From positions 1-26,293 of the forward strand of contig DATGMB010000095.1 of NCBI GenBank assembly GCA_035293845.1: a DNA stretch of 26,293 bases. Direction: 5' to 3'. Within the stretch, counting starts at the first letter, position 1. Each line of letters opens with the position of its first letter. The translations under genes were made by a program, and so were the position numbers. Below, piece after piece: positions 1 to 7,900 of the stretch. Source of the DNA: DATGMB01 sp035293845 (GTDB lineage: Bacteria > Acidobacteriota > Terriglobia > Bryobacterales > Bryobacteraceae). A model generated the notes under the pieces. The model saw nothing but the letters and a program-made list of their open reading frames with translations, made no database searches and was not told the origin of the DNA.

Positions 1-701
1 GCGCCGCTTACACCGTCGCCGATCAGGAGCGCATGGCGCGCGCGGCCAACTACGTCGCCTGGCAGCGGCGTCTCGTGCACAGCGATCTGGGCCAGCGTGT
101 CCTCGAGGTCGGCTGCGGCGTGGGAAATTTCACCGGCAGCCTGCTCGACCGCGAGGCGGTGATCGCGGTTGACGTGGAACCCCGCTGCATCGCCCGCCTC
201 AAGCGCCGCTACGCGGCCCGGCGGAACCTGCACGCCTTCGTGTGCGACGTGCTCAGCCCCGAGTTTCGCGATCTGGCGCGCTTCGAGCCTGATTCCTGCG
301 TGTGTCTCAACGTCCTCGAGCATACCGCCGACGACCGCGCGGCCCTTGCCGCCATGTCCGCGGTGGTGCGGCCCGGCGGCGCCATCGTTCTCATCGTGCC
401 CGCGTTTCAATCGCTCTACGGCCCCATCGACCGCAACCTGGGCCACTTCCGCCGCTACAGCCGCGGCGCGATGTCCCGTCTGGCCGAGCGCGCCGGGCTG
501 CGGCTGCGCAAAGCGCATTACTCCAACTTCCTCGGATTCTTCGGCTGGTGGATGAATGCGCGGGTCTGGAAGCTCGAAGCGCAGTCCGCGCAGCAGATCG
601 AGGTGTTCGACCGCTTTCTGGTGCCGGTGGCCTCGGCGGTCGAAAGGGTTCTGCCGCCGCCGTTCGGGCAGTCGCTCGTGGCCGTGCTCGAACGGCCGTA
701 G
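1..701 (+). CDS. Class I SAM-dependent methyltransferase, 5'-truncated by window edge
   Basis: The reading frame is open from base 3 and continues past the first ATG at 33, so the true start probably lies outside the window. Visible motifs are the SAM-binding glycine loop VLEVGCGVGNFT, an acidic residue at the end of strand 2 (AVDVEP), a motif II/III region CVCLNVLEHTADD, and RPGGAIVLIVPAFQSLYGPID with the following GHFRRYS. This is the usual Methyltransf_11/23 layout, and the last pattern is common in methyltransferases encoded near glycan or lipid glycosyltransferases. The substrate cannot be told from sequence. The C-terminus (WWMNARVWK...) is mildly hydrophobic and may sit at the membrane. 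The gene converges on the next one, with stop codons separated by only 2 bp. Confidence 0.85.
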   Translation, partial: AAYTVADQERMARAANYVAWQRRLVHSDLGQRVLEVGCGVGNFTGSLLDREAVIAVDVEPRCIARLKRRYAARRNLHAFVCDVLSPEFRDLARFEPDSCVCLNVLEHTADDRAALAAMSAVVRPGGAIVLIVPAFQSLYGPIDRNLGHFRRYSRGAMSRLAERAGLRLRKAHYSNFLGFFGWWMNARVWKLEAQSAQQIEVFDRFLVPVASAVERVLPPPFGQSLVAVLERP

Positions 702-703
702 CC

Positions 704-2431
704 CTACTGCACATCCTCGAAGATGCCGTGGCTCTTCGGGTAAGGCGCGAGGCGTGGCGGGATCGCGTCCGGCTCCATCAGCCAGACCGTGCGGTCCGGG
801 TAGCGGCGCTTCAGTTCCTCGTTCTCGCCAGGGCCGAGGTCGAGCGCCCAGATGACGCGCGCGCCGTCGATATCGGCGGCATTGTGGATCCACTCGTGAT
901 AGTTGTGCGTGGAAAAATAGCGGACAAACACCAGATGCCGCCCCGGCGCCTGCGCGAGTTTCCGGTTGACGGCCACGCGGCCTTCGGGATCGCCGTAGTT
1001 GATGCCGTCGGCGGTCTCGAAGGCGGCGGTGGCGCGCAGCATGGATTCATCGGCCTGCGCGTGAATGAAGAACCAGAACGCGAAGTGCGCACCGCATAGA
1101 ATCACAAGCCACCGCGCCGCCGCCTGCCCGCCGGACCACCGCGATTCGCTCAGGCGTTGGAGCGATCGCACCGACAGGAGCAGGAACAGCGGTGTGAGCG
1201 CGGCCAGGTAGTGCGGGAAGAAGTAGGGGTAGAAGTTGGCGCCGAAAGCGAACAGCGCGATGGTGACCAGCAGCCACCCGTCTTCGTAGCCCCATCGGCC
1301 GGCGAAGAAGAACGGCAGCGCAAGCAGCAGCGGCGTCAGAAAAAAGAAACGATAGAATCCCGCGCGGCTTGCCAGTCGCTCGAAATAGCGGCCCGGCGTA
1401 TCGATGGGTCCATGGACGTAGGCCTGGCCCTCATAGTAAAGCTGCTGCGCCTGCGTCAGCGCCCGGTGCGGAGTTGCGTTGGGCTCGAAGGTAAACGTAG
1501 TGGGCACGCCATATTGGTACCGGCTGAGCGCATAGGGCAGAGTGGTCCAACTGCCCGTCACCGCCTGATCTTGCGCGAGCTGCAGCGCGACCGCCGGTAC
1601 CAGAGCGACGGCCACGGGCAGCGCCAACCGCAGCAGCCGCGGCCACTCCGCGCGGCGCCGAAGCTGCGGCACAAAATAAAGGAGCACGCTGAGATCGAGG
1701 AAGAGCGATTCATACGGCCGCGTGAGCATCTGCAACCCCAGCCCCGCGCCGAGCGCGATGCCGTACGCCCACCGCCTGCGCCCCGTGCGTAGCCGCGGCA
1801 GAGCGCCAAACGCCAGGCATCCGGCAATCGCGGACACCGCCCCGCCCCAGTAGTTGTTCATCCACCGGTTCAGAGGCCCGAATTCGCAGACCGCCAGCAG
1901 ACCGCCGGTCAGAGCCCAGCCCGGCGGCGTCCACCCCTGCAGCATCCAGTACGCCAGGGCCGCGAGCAGGCCCATGGAGATCAGCACTCCCGCCCAAGGC
2001 TCGCCGAAAGCGAGTTGCCCCAAAGCGAGCGCAAAGCCCTGTCCGAGCGCGTAGATCGAGCTGTAGCTCGGCTCCTGGATGACAAACGTGGTCTCGAAGA
2101 ACCGATGCAGCGGATGCACCGGGTTCGCCAGCCGGAAGTGCGCCAGCGTGTCGCCGAGCAGCAGATAACTGAAATCGTCGGCGCCAGACGGTGTGGGAAC
2201 GGGATGCAAAGGCAGCAGCGCCAGCCGCAGGACCACCACCAGCCCGAAAAGAAACGCCATGCACCACACCGGTCTCTGCGCCAGCCGCTGCGCCGCGGGC
2301 GCCAGCCACGCACGGGCGATCACGCCCGCCGCGAGGAGCACGGCAAAGGCAAACAGGACGAAATCGGCTGCCCCGAATCCGATCGGATTGTGCAGGGGCA
2401 GGAAGGACCGGAAAAGGTGAAACAGGTACAT
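704..2431 (-). CDS. Polytopic membrane protein, GT-C-like glycosyltransferase
   Basis: About 575 residues with roughly 10-12 hydrophobic segments and a C-terminal soluble domain of about 130 residues. The first large loop after the opening membrane segments carries an acidic pair (PTPSGADDFSYLLLGDTLAH), placed like the catalytic acidic motif of GT-C enzymes of the PMT/ArnT type that use lipid-linked sugars. The sequences NRWMNNYWGGAV and LTRPYESLF are further conserved-looking loop patterns. Family assignment is by topology and that motif only. The frame is open to an ATG at 2506, but that start and the one at 2479 fall in or beside the promoter of the divergent receptor and have no Shine-Dalgarno. 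I therefore prefer the ATG at 2429-2431, which puts the N-terminus (MYLFHLFRSFLPLHN) just before the first membrane span. The start is uncertain; the family call is moderate. Confidence 0.7.
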   Translation of the reverse strand: MYLFHLFRSFLPLHNPIGFGAADFVLFAFAVLLAAGVIARAWLAPAAQRLAQRPVWCMAFLFGLVVVLRLALLPLHPVPTPSGADDFSYLLLGDTLAHFRLANPVHPLHRFFETTFVIQEPSYSSIYALGQGFALALGQLAFGEPWAGVLISMGLLAALAYWMLQGWTPPGWALTGGLLAVCEFGPLNRWMNNYWGGAVSAIAGCLAFGALPRLRTGRRRWAYGIALGAGLGLQMLTRPYESLFLDLSVLLYFVPQLRRRAEWPRLLRLALPVAVALVPAVALQLAQDQAVTGSWTTLPYALSRYQYGVPTTFTFEPNATPHRALTQAQQLYYEGQAYVHGPIDTPGRYFERLASRAGFYRFFFLTPLLLALPFFFAGRWGYEDGWLLVTIALFAFGANFYPYFFPHYLAALTPLFLLLSVRSLQRLSESRWSGGQAAARWLVILCGAHFAFWFFIHAQADESMLRATAAFETADGINYGDPEGRVAVNRKLAQAPGRHLVFVRYFSTHNYHEWIHNAADIDGARVIWALDLGPGENEELKRRYPDRTVWLMEPDAIPPRLAPYPKSHGIFEDVQ

Positions 2432-2483
2432 GGAGCCCGGAACACCATTGTTGCAGATCGCGGCGGGCACCTTGCGCATACCG

Positions 2484-2513
2484 TTGACATGCCGCCTGTA
2501 AGCCACTTACGAT
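2484..2513 (+). promoter_or_regulatory. Predicted sigma70-type promoter of the receptor gene, possibly leaderless
   Basis: A perfect -35 TTGACA lies at 2484-2489, followed by an 18-bp spacer and -10 TACGAT (4/6) at 2508-2513. The ATG of the receptor is at 2522, only 8 bp after the -10, and no Shine-Dalgarno precedes it. If the promoter is real, the transcript would start at or within a few bases of the start codon. Confidence 0.45.
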
Positions 2514-2521
2514 ATCGGACA

Positions 2522-5500
2522 ATGTCTCGCTTTAGCGTTCCAGTTCTCTGTTTGCTCCTGTTTTTGTCCGTGTCCACGCTCCGCGCCCAGGAAGTGCGCG
2601 CCACGATCGGCGGGCGTGTGTTGGACCCGACGGGTGCGTTGGTTCCGGCGGCGTCCGTCGACGTCACCAACGAGGATACGGGCGTCCACCAAAACACGAA
2701 GACCAACGCGCAGGGCGTTTGGATCGTGGAGTTCCTGCTGCCCGGCCATTACCGGTTCACCGTCTCCGCGCCCGGTTTCAAGGCGATCACGCACGAGAGC
2801 ATCACGCTCCAGGCCGCCGACAACAAGCAGTTCGATACGAACCTCGAAGTCGGCCAGACCACGCAAGAAGTGGTCGTATCCGCCGACGCGCCGCTGATCG
2901 ACACCACCTCCGCGACCTCCGGCACTGTGATCACGCAGGAAGAGATCAACGAAATGCCGTCGTCATCCCACGTGGTGACGCTGCTTGCCGTGATGTCCCC
3001 GGGAGTGACGGCCCAGGACCAGAACAACAACGTCGCGCATCTGTGGTCGTACAACGCGGCTTCCCAGTTCACAGCCGATGGCGGGCGCAACAACATCTAC
3101 TCGAACAGCTTCCAACTCGATGGCATGCAGGACATGAAGAGCGGCGGCGACGTGGCGTTCATTCCGCCGATGGACTCCGTGCAGGAGTTCCGCGTTCAAA
3201 CCAACGCCTACGATGCTTCGATCGGCCGTCAGGCCGGCGCCACGATCAATATGCAGACCAAGAGCGGCGGCAAGGACTACCACGGCACGCTCTACGAGTT
3301 CAACCAGAACAGCATTCTCAACGCCAATCTGCTGCAGACGAACCTGATCGGCGGCGCGGTCGCCCCGGTGCATTTCAACAACTGGGGCGGCACGTTCGGC
3401 GGGCCGGTCTGGATTCCCAAGCTGTACAAAGGCACAGCGAAGACTTTCTTTTTCGTCTCCTTCGACGACACACGCAACAGCAATCCGCTCGGCGATAGCC
3501 AGCGCTCGGTGCCGAACGCCGCCGAGCGCGGCGGCGACTTCAGCCAATCGTTCACGACGCAGAATATCGGGGGCGTGCTGCAGCGCTTCCCCATCCAGGT
3601 CTACGACCCGCTCTCCATCGACGCTACCACCGGCAATCGCACGCTGTTCCCCGGCAACGTGATTCCCAAGAGCCGCCTGAGCCCGATCGCGCAGGCCATC
3701 CTGAATTACGTGCCGATGCCGAACACGCCCGCCGCGCCCACGGGCAATGACGACCAGAACTACGTGCCGCCCGCCGTCCGCACGGACAAATTTCCTGCCC
3801 TCTCGATCCGCGGCGACCAGAACTGGAGCCAGTCGCAGCGCAGCTTCGTGACCGTGCGCTGGCACCACCTCACGGAGCTGACCGGCGACGATTTCGGCCC
3901 CAGCGATATCGCGAGCGGCGGCTACAACGTCCGCATCGCGCGCGATCTCGGCGTCGATCATGTGTGGACCATCGGCCCCACCAAAATCCTCGACGTGCAC
4001 GCCAACGTCAGCCGGTACGAGGAGCCGAATTACGACGCGGGCGCCGGCTTCGACATCGCCAGGCTCGGCTTTTCGCAGAGCTTCGCGGGCGAGCTGACGC
4101 GGTCCGCGTTCCCATACATCACAGGCATCGCGGGAAATTTCGGCACCAACAACGGCGGCTCGTTCACCGGAACCAGCTACTACCAGTGGGGCGCCACGCT
4201 GACGCAGGTGAAGGGCAACCACACCATGCATTACGGCGGCGAATACTGGGTGCTGCAGCAGGCCAACAACGGCCTCGGCCACCAGCCGGAATTCGATTTC
4301 AACGGCAACTGGACGCGGCAGAACTACCTCAATAGCGGCGGCACGGGCGTCGGCTCGACGCTGGCCTCCTTCCTGCTCGGCCTGCCCTCGGGCGGCTCCG
4401 TGGATAACAACGCACAGGCATTCTGGTCGCAGCGCTACACCGCCGGATTCTTCCAGGACGATTGGCGCGTCACCAGCCGCCTCACCATCAACCTGGGAAT
4501 GCGGTGGGACTTCGAAAACGAGCCGGTAGAGCGCTTCAACCGCACGGTATCGCGCTGGGATCCAACCGCGGTAAACCCGATCACGGCCCAGGCGCAGGCG
4601 AATTACGCGGCCATCCTGGCGAATCCGGCGAATGCCGGTAACGCGGCCGTGCAGTTGCTCGCGCAGCTCGTGCCGGCCAGCCAGTTCCGCGTCCTCGGTG
4701 TGCAGGAGTTTGCGGGCGTGAACGGCACGCCGCGCTCCGCGGTAAACAACGATTATCACGAGTGGCAGCCGCGGGCCGGCTTCGCCTACCGGCTCGGTGC
4801 CAACACCGTGATTCGCGGCGGCTTCGGGCGGTTCACGCAGGCCGATTTCATCACCGCCGGCCAGAACGGATTCAGCCGCACGACCTCGCTGATCTCCTCA
4901 ACCGACAACGGCATCACGCCCTACGACACGCTGGCCGCGCCGTTCCACAGCGGCATTCTGCCGCCCACCGGCTCCTCGCTCGGCGCGCTCACCAATCCCA
5001 CGGCCTCGCCGACGTGGTACGATCCCAACCTCGGCCGCCTGTATTCCTGGGAGTACAGCTTGCACCTGCAGCATCAGTTGAAGGGCTGGCTCTTCGAGGC
5101 GGGCTACTCACACAATAAGACATACGGCATCTGGAATTTCGGCACCTGGTACGAGAACGAACAGCCGTTCGCCCTCTGGAAGCAATACCAGACCCCGACC
5201 TTCGACGCGAACGGCAAGCCCGTCGCGACGCTGATGTGGAACCAGCCGGTGCCCAATCCGTTCAAGGGAATTCCCGCGCTCGCGGGCACTTCGCTCGGCA
5301 GCAATTCGACGCTCAATTTCAGCAATTTTCTCTCGCCCAACCCGATGTTCAGCTCCAGTGGAATCGGCGAATACAAACCGAGCGGCACGAACCAGTTCGA
5401 TGCGGGCACGGCCAAGATCGAGCGGCGCTTCAGCAAAGGCTTCAGCATCCTCGGAGCGTTCACCTGGTCGAAGCTGTTCGAGGACACCTCGTTCCTGGGA

Positions 5501-6193
5501 CCGCAGATCGCGGGCTACCACGTTGAGCACAAGCTCGGCGGCGAGGACCGCCCGCTGCACCTGACCGTGTCGCCCATCTGGCAGATCCCGGTCGGGCGCA
5601 AGCAGCGCTTCGGCGGCAACATGCCGCGATGGGCGGATGCCGTGGTGGGCGGTTGGGAGCTCTCCGGCACGTACAACATCCAATCCGGCGTGCCGGTGGT
5701 GTTTAGCACGGCATCATTCTTCTGCGGCCACGACTTCGCCCTGAAGGGCGGCAAGCAGTCCCTCAACGAGTGGTTCGATACGAGCTGCTTCTACCCGTTC
5801 CCCAACGCCAACACCACGACCGCACAGCTCGCGGCCTATCCGTGGTGGACCGGCATCCAGAGCATGCCCGGCTACAACTACGTCCCGCAGCCGGGCGACA
5901 CCATCAAGAACGGCGTCTATCAGGACTTCGCCAACTACGTCCAGACCAGCCCCACCCGCTGGGGGGATGTGCGGGCGAGCCGCGTCAACAACGCCGATAT
6001 CGGGCTCCGCAAAAATTTCCAGATCGTCGAGCGGATGCGGTTGCAGTTGCGTTTCGATGCGTTTAACGCGTTGAATCATCCGCGCTTCGCAGCGCCGGAC
6101 ACCAACCCGGGCAGTTCCACCTTCGGCCGGGTCACGCCGTCACAGCAGAACCAGGCGCGCAGCATCGAATTGGGGGCGCGGCTCAGCTTTTGA
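2522..6193 (+). CDS. Oar-like TonB-dependent receptor with N-terminal carboxypeptidase-regulatory domain
   Basis: 1,223 residues. The frame runs open upstream to 2015, but the ATG at 2522 begins a clear signal peptide (MSRFSVPVLCLLLFLSVSTL, cleavage near RA-QEV). Residues about 26-112 form a CarboxypepD_reg beta-sandwich (GGRVLDPTGALVPAASVDV ... LLPGHYRFTVSAPGF). A TonB-box-like EVVVSADAP follows, then a plug domain (about 130-260) with SVQEFRVQTNAYDASIGRQ and GATINMQTKSGG. The rest is a very long 22-strand-type barrel ending in QARSIELGARLSF with a C-terminal phenylalanine, as expected for Bam-assembled outer-membrane proteins. Oar-like receptors are abundant in Acidobacteriota and are presumed to import large oligomeric substrates; the substrate is unknown here. 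A 6-bp hairpin (6180-6185/6191-6196) straddles the stop codon but lacks a T-tract. The gene is unrelated by position to the two receptors at the right end, whose plug sequence differs. Confidence 0.93.
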   Translation: MSRFSVPVLCLLLFLSVSTLRAQEVRATIGGRVLDPTGALVPAASVDVTNEDTGVHQNTKTNAQGVWIVEFLLPGHYRFTVSAPGFKAITHESITLQAADNKQFDTNLEVGQTTQEVVVSADAPLIDTTSATSGTVITQEEINEMPSSSHVVTLLAVMSPGVTAQDQNNNVAHLWSYNAASQFTADGGRNNIYSNSFQLDGMQDMKSGGDVAFIPPMDSVQEFRVQTNAYDASIGRQAGATINMQTKSGGKDYHGTLYEFNQNSILNANLLQTNLIGGAVAPVHFNNWGGTFGGPVWIPKLYKGTAKTFFFVSFDDTRNSNPLGDSQRSVPNAAERGGDFSQSFTTQNIGGVLQRFPIQVYDPLSIDATTGNRTLFPGNVIPKSRLSPIAQAILNYVPMPNTPAAPTGNDDQNYVPPAVRTDKFPALSIRGDQNWSQSQRSFVTVRWHHLTELTGDDFGPSDIASGGYNVRIARDLGVDHVWTIGPTKILDVHANVSRYEEPNYDAGAGFDIARLGFSQSFAGELTRSAFPYITGIAGNFGTNNGGSFTGTSYYQWGATLTQVKGNHTMHYGGEYWVLQQANNGLGHQPEFDFNGNWTRQNYLNSGGTGVGSTLASFLLGLPSGGSVDNNAQAFWSQRYTAGFFQDDWRVTSRLTINLGMRWDFENEPVERFNRTVSRWDPTAVNPITAQAQANYAAILANPANAGNAAVQLLAQLVPASQFRVLGVQEFAGVNGTPRSAVNNDYHEWQPRAGFAYRLGANTVIRGGFGRFTQADFITAGQNGFSRTTSLISSTDNGITPYDTLAAPFHSGILPPTGSSLGALTNPTASPTWYDPNLGRLYSWEYSLHLQHQLKGWLFEAGYSHNKTYGIWNFGTWYENEQPFALWKQYQTPTFDANGKPVATLMWNQPVPNPFKGIPALAGTSLGSNSTLNFSNFLSPNPMFSSSGIGEYKPSGTNQFDAGTAKIERRFSKGFSILGAFTWSKLFEDTSFLGPQIAGYHVEHKLGGEDRPLHLTVSPIWQIPVGRKQRFGGNMPRWADAVVGGWELSGTYNIQSGVPVVFSTASFFCGHDFALKGGKQSLNEWFDTSCFYPFPNANTTTAQLAAYPWWTGIQSMPGYNYVPQPGDTIKNGVYQDFANYVQTSPTRWGDVRASRVNNADIGLRKNFQIVERMRLQLRFDAFNALNHPRFAAPDTNPGSSTFGRVTPSQQNQARSIELGARLSF

Positions 6194-6339
6194 GCCGCCG
6201 CCTCGCTCAGCCCCGGCGCTCCATAGCTATCTTTCAGACAATATAGCTGGCCTTAGTGTATATTTTCTGGCCTCCGTGCGATTCCGTGCAAAACTCATCA
6301 GCGTTACAGGTGTAGAATGGGGCACAGGAGATTAACCGA

Positions 6340-6582
6340 TTGCCCGGCTTCGACGGATGTGCCACGTGCTCGGATTTGCTAGATGCCGTCAGGCACGCCA
6401 CCCAACGGCATATCGAGGCGCTCAGCAGATTGCAGAGCGCGGCCATCAATCAGGAGATCGAACTCGCCGAAGCGCTGGCCATCGTGGTGCGGGAAACCCG
6501 CGCCGAGCGCGAGCGCCGCACCGCGGCATACCGCACCCATAGGGACATGCACCGTGTAGCGCGCTCGGGAATGACCGCTTAG
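6340..6582 (+). CDS. Small helical protein of unknown function
   Basis: 80 residues, starting at TTG (6340-6342) with an AGGAG Shine-Dalgarno at 6326-6330. The start is unusual, but the ribosome site supports it. A TAGAAT -10-like hexamer lies at 6313-6318 without a good -35. The protein is almost entirely alpha-helical: an N-terminal CATC motif (GCATCSDLLDAV) is followed by a charged helix rich in Arg, Glu and Ala. It resembles short acidobacterial proteins that begin with a Cys-containing helix and end in a charged helix, possibly a small adaptor or chaperone-like bundle. No function can be assigned. Its stop codon overlaps that of the convergent acetamidase gene by 4 bp. A minus-strand frame at 6234-6449 overlaps it but has no supporting signals. 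Confidence 0.6.
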   Translation: MPGFDGCATCSDLLDAVRHATQRHIEALSRLQSAAINQEIELAEALAIVVRETRAERERRTAAYRTHRDMHRVARSGMTA

Positions 6583-7859
6583 AGCTGTACCGGGCGAAAG
6601 CCCGCGAGCGCGCTCTTCGGAATCCGTGCCACCACGTGCAGCGACCCATCGACCACTTCTGCCACGTCATAGATCACAGCGGTGCCCAACACGGAGGAGA
6701 CCTCCGCAGCATTTAAGCCATATTTCCCCTCGAGCCAGCGCGCGAGGTTAGTCGTAGCGCCGCGAAAGGCATCATCCAGGCTTCCCGCGATGCCGCTGGC
6801 CATCAGGAATTCGCCGTTCTCGAATCTCGGCCCCGGAGGCGCCGAGCCGGCCTCGAGCTCCACGGTGAACTCGATGTCCATCGAAGTTTCGAGCGCGTCG
6901 CCGGTCAGCTCCCCCGCGCCCTGCGCCGCGTGCCCGTCACCCACGAACAGCAGCGCGCCCGGCACGTTGACGGGCAGATAAACGGTCACGCCCTCGCGGA
7001 GCTGGTTGTAATCCATATTGCCGCCATAATCGCCGAGCGCGCCGGAGCGATACTGGTTCCCGCCGCCGGGCGCCACGCCGGCGCAGCCCAGCATCGGCGC
7101 CAGCGGCAAGCGGTATTCCTTCATGCGCTCCGTTGGCTTGGCGAGCATGGCAAAACCGGCGGCGCGGTCGAGCTTCCAGTTCGTGTCGTAATCCGGAACG
7201 GGCTTGCGCTGCGCGGCATAGCCTGGATTCAGCGCGCTCGGAACGATCATGCGGCCGCTCTCCGCGGTGTCGCGATTGAGGCGGATGCGCGTGAAGTGGA
7301 CGGCCAGGGTGTCGCCGGGAACGGCGCCTTCGATGTAGAAGGGCCCCGTCAGCGGGTTGCCTCCCGAGGTGCGCCGCACGCCCTTGGGATCGGTGCCGCC
7401 CGCATCGACCGACCATGTGTCCACCGTATCGCCCGGGTTGAGATGCAGCACGGGTTCGATCGCGGCTGAGAAGAAATGCTGGAACTGCGTGGGCTCGAAC
7501 GTGTGGGTCCGGGGCGCGGCGGGCGGTGGCAGGCGCCGGGCGTCCCACGTGAGGTCGACGCTCTGGCTGCCCATCGTGGCTTTGCCCGTCCCGGTGATGC
7601 GGTCGCCTTCCAGACGGCCATGGAGTTCGATCGATGACCCATCGCCCTGGTGAACGCTCACCTCGACCGCGCCGCCGCGGAACGTGCCCGTCAGCGTCTG
7701 GCGGCCGAGCTTGCCCGAAAGCGTTTCGCCGTCCAGCGCCAGTTCCAGCCGGCTGTAGCGGTCCTGGTCGAACCACCGGGTATCGGAAATCCACTTCCCG
7801 GCGGGCGATTGGGCCAGCGCCGGCAGACAAAGAGCGAGCAGAGCCAGGGCGTATCGCAT
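6579..7859 (-). CDS. Exported acetamidase/formamidase family protein with extra N-terminal domain
   Basis: 426 residues from the ATG at 7857-7859. The frame is open upstream to 8003, but that start would overlap nnrS, and the chosen one opens directly with a signal peptide (MRYALALLALCLPALAQS). Residues about 20-108 form a small beta-rich domain (LDGETLSGKLGRQTLTG, RLEGDRITGTGKATMG). The acetamidase/formamidase (FmdA_AmdA) domain runs from about 118 to the end. It has NPGDTVDTWSVDAGG, a PGDTLAVHFTRIRL segment, PMLGCAGVAPGG, GDYGGNMDYNQL and GDGHAAQGAGELTG. Cytoplasmic family members usually read GD-HA-QGDGE; here the second Asp is replaced by Ala (QGAGE). Family members hydrolyse formamide or short amides to ammonia and the acid, but many acidobacterial copies are uncharacterised. 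The gene lies 41 bp after nnrS on the same strand and may be co-transcribed. Confidence 0.85.
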   Translation of the reverse strand: MRYALALLALCLPALAQSPAGKWISDTRWFDQDRYSRLELALDGETLSGKLGRQTLTGTFRGGAVEVSVHQGDGSSIELHGRLEGDRITGTGKATMGSQSVDLTWDARRLPPPAAPRTHTFEPTQFQHFFSAAIEPVLHLNPGDTVDTWSVDAGGTDPKGVRRTSGGNPLTGPFYIEGAVPGDTLAVHFTRIRLNRDTAESGRMIVPSALNPGYAAQRKPVPDYDTNWKLDRAAGFAMLAKPTERMKEYRLPLAPMLGCAGVAPGGGNQYRSGALGDYGGNMDYNQLREGVTVYLPVNVPGALLFVGDGHAAQGAGELTGDALETSMDIEFTVELEAGSAPPGPRFENGEFLMASGIAGSLDDAFRGATTNLARWLEGKYGLNAAEVSSVLGTAVIYDVAEVVDGSLHVVARIPKSALAGFRPVQL

Positions 7860-7900
7860 AGACGTGAGACGCGCCGCAGCGGTAATCGATAGCGCCAGGG

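Noticed and set aside
2963..4759. 598-codon minus-strand frame inside the first receptor
   Set aside because: Same shadow composition, no start signals, and entirely antisense to a confident receptor.
6180..6196. Hairpin GGCTCA/TGAGCC at the end of the first receptor gene
   Set aside because: Only 6 bp and no T-tract follows, so I cannot support a terminator call, although it overlaps the stop codon.
6225..6248. AGCTAT/ATAGCT inverted repeat after the first receptor
   Set aside because: Short AT-rich arms with a 12-nt loop; could be chance or a weak structure.
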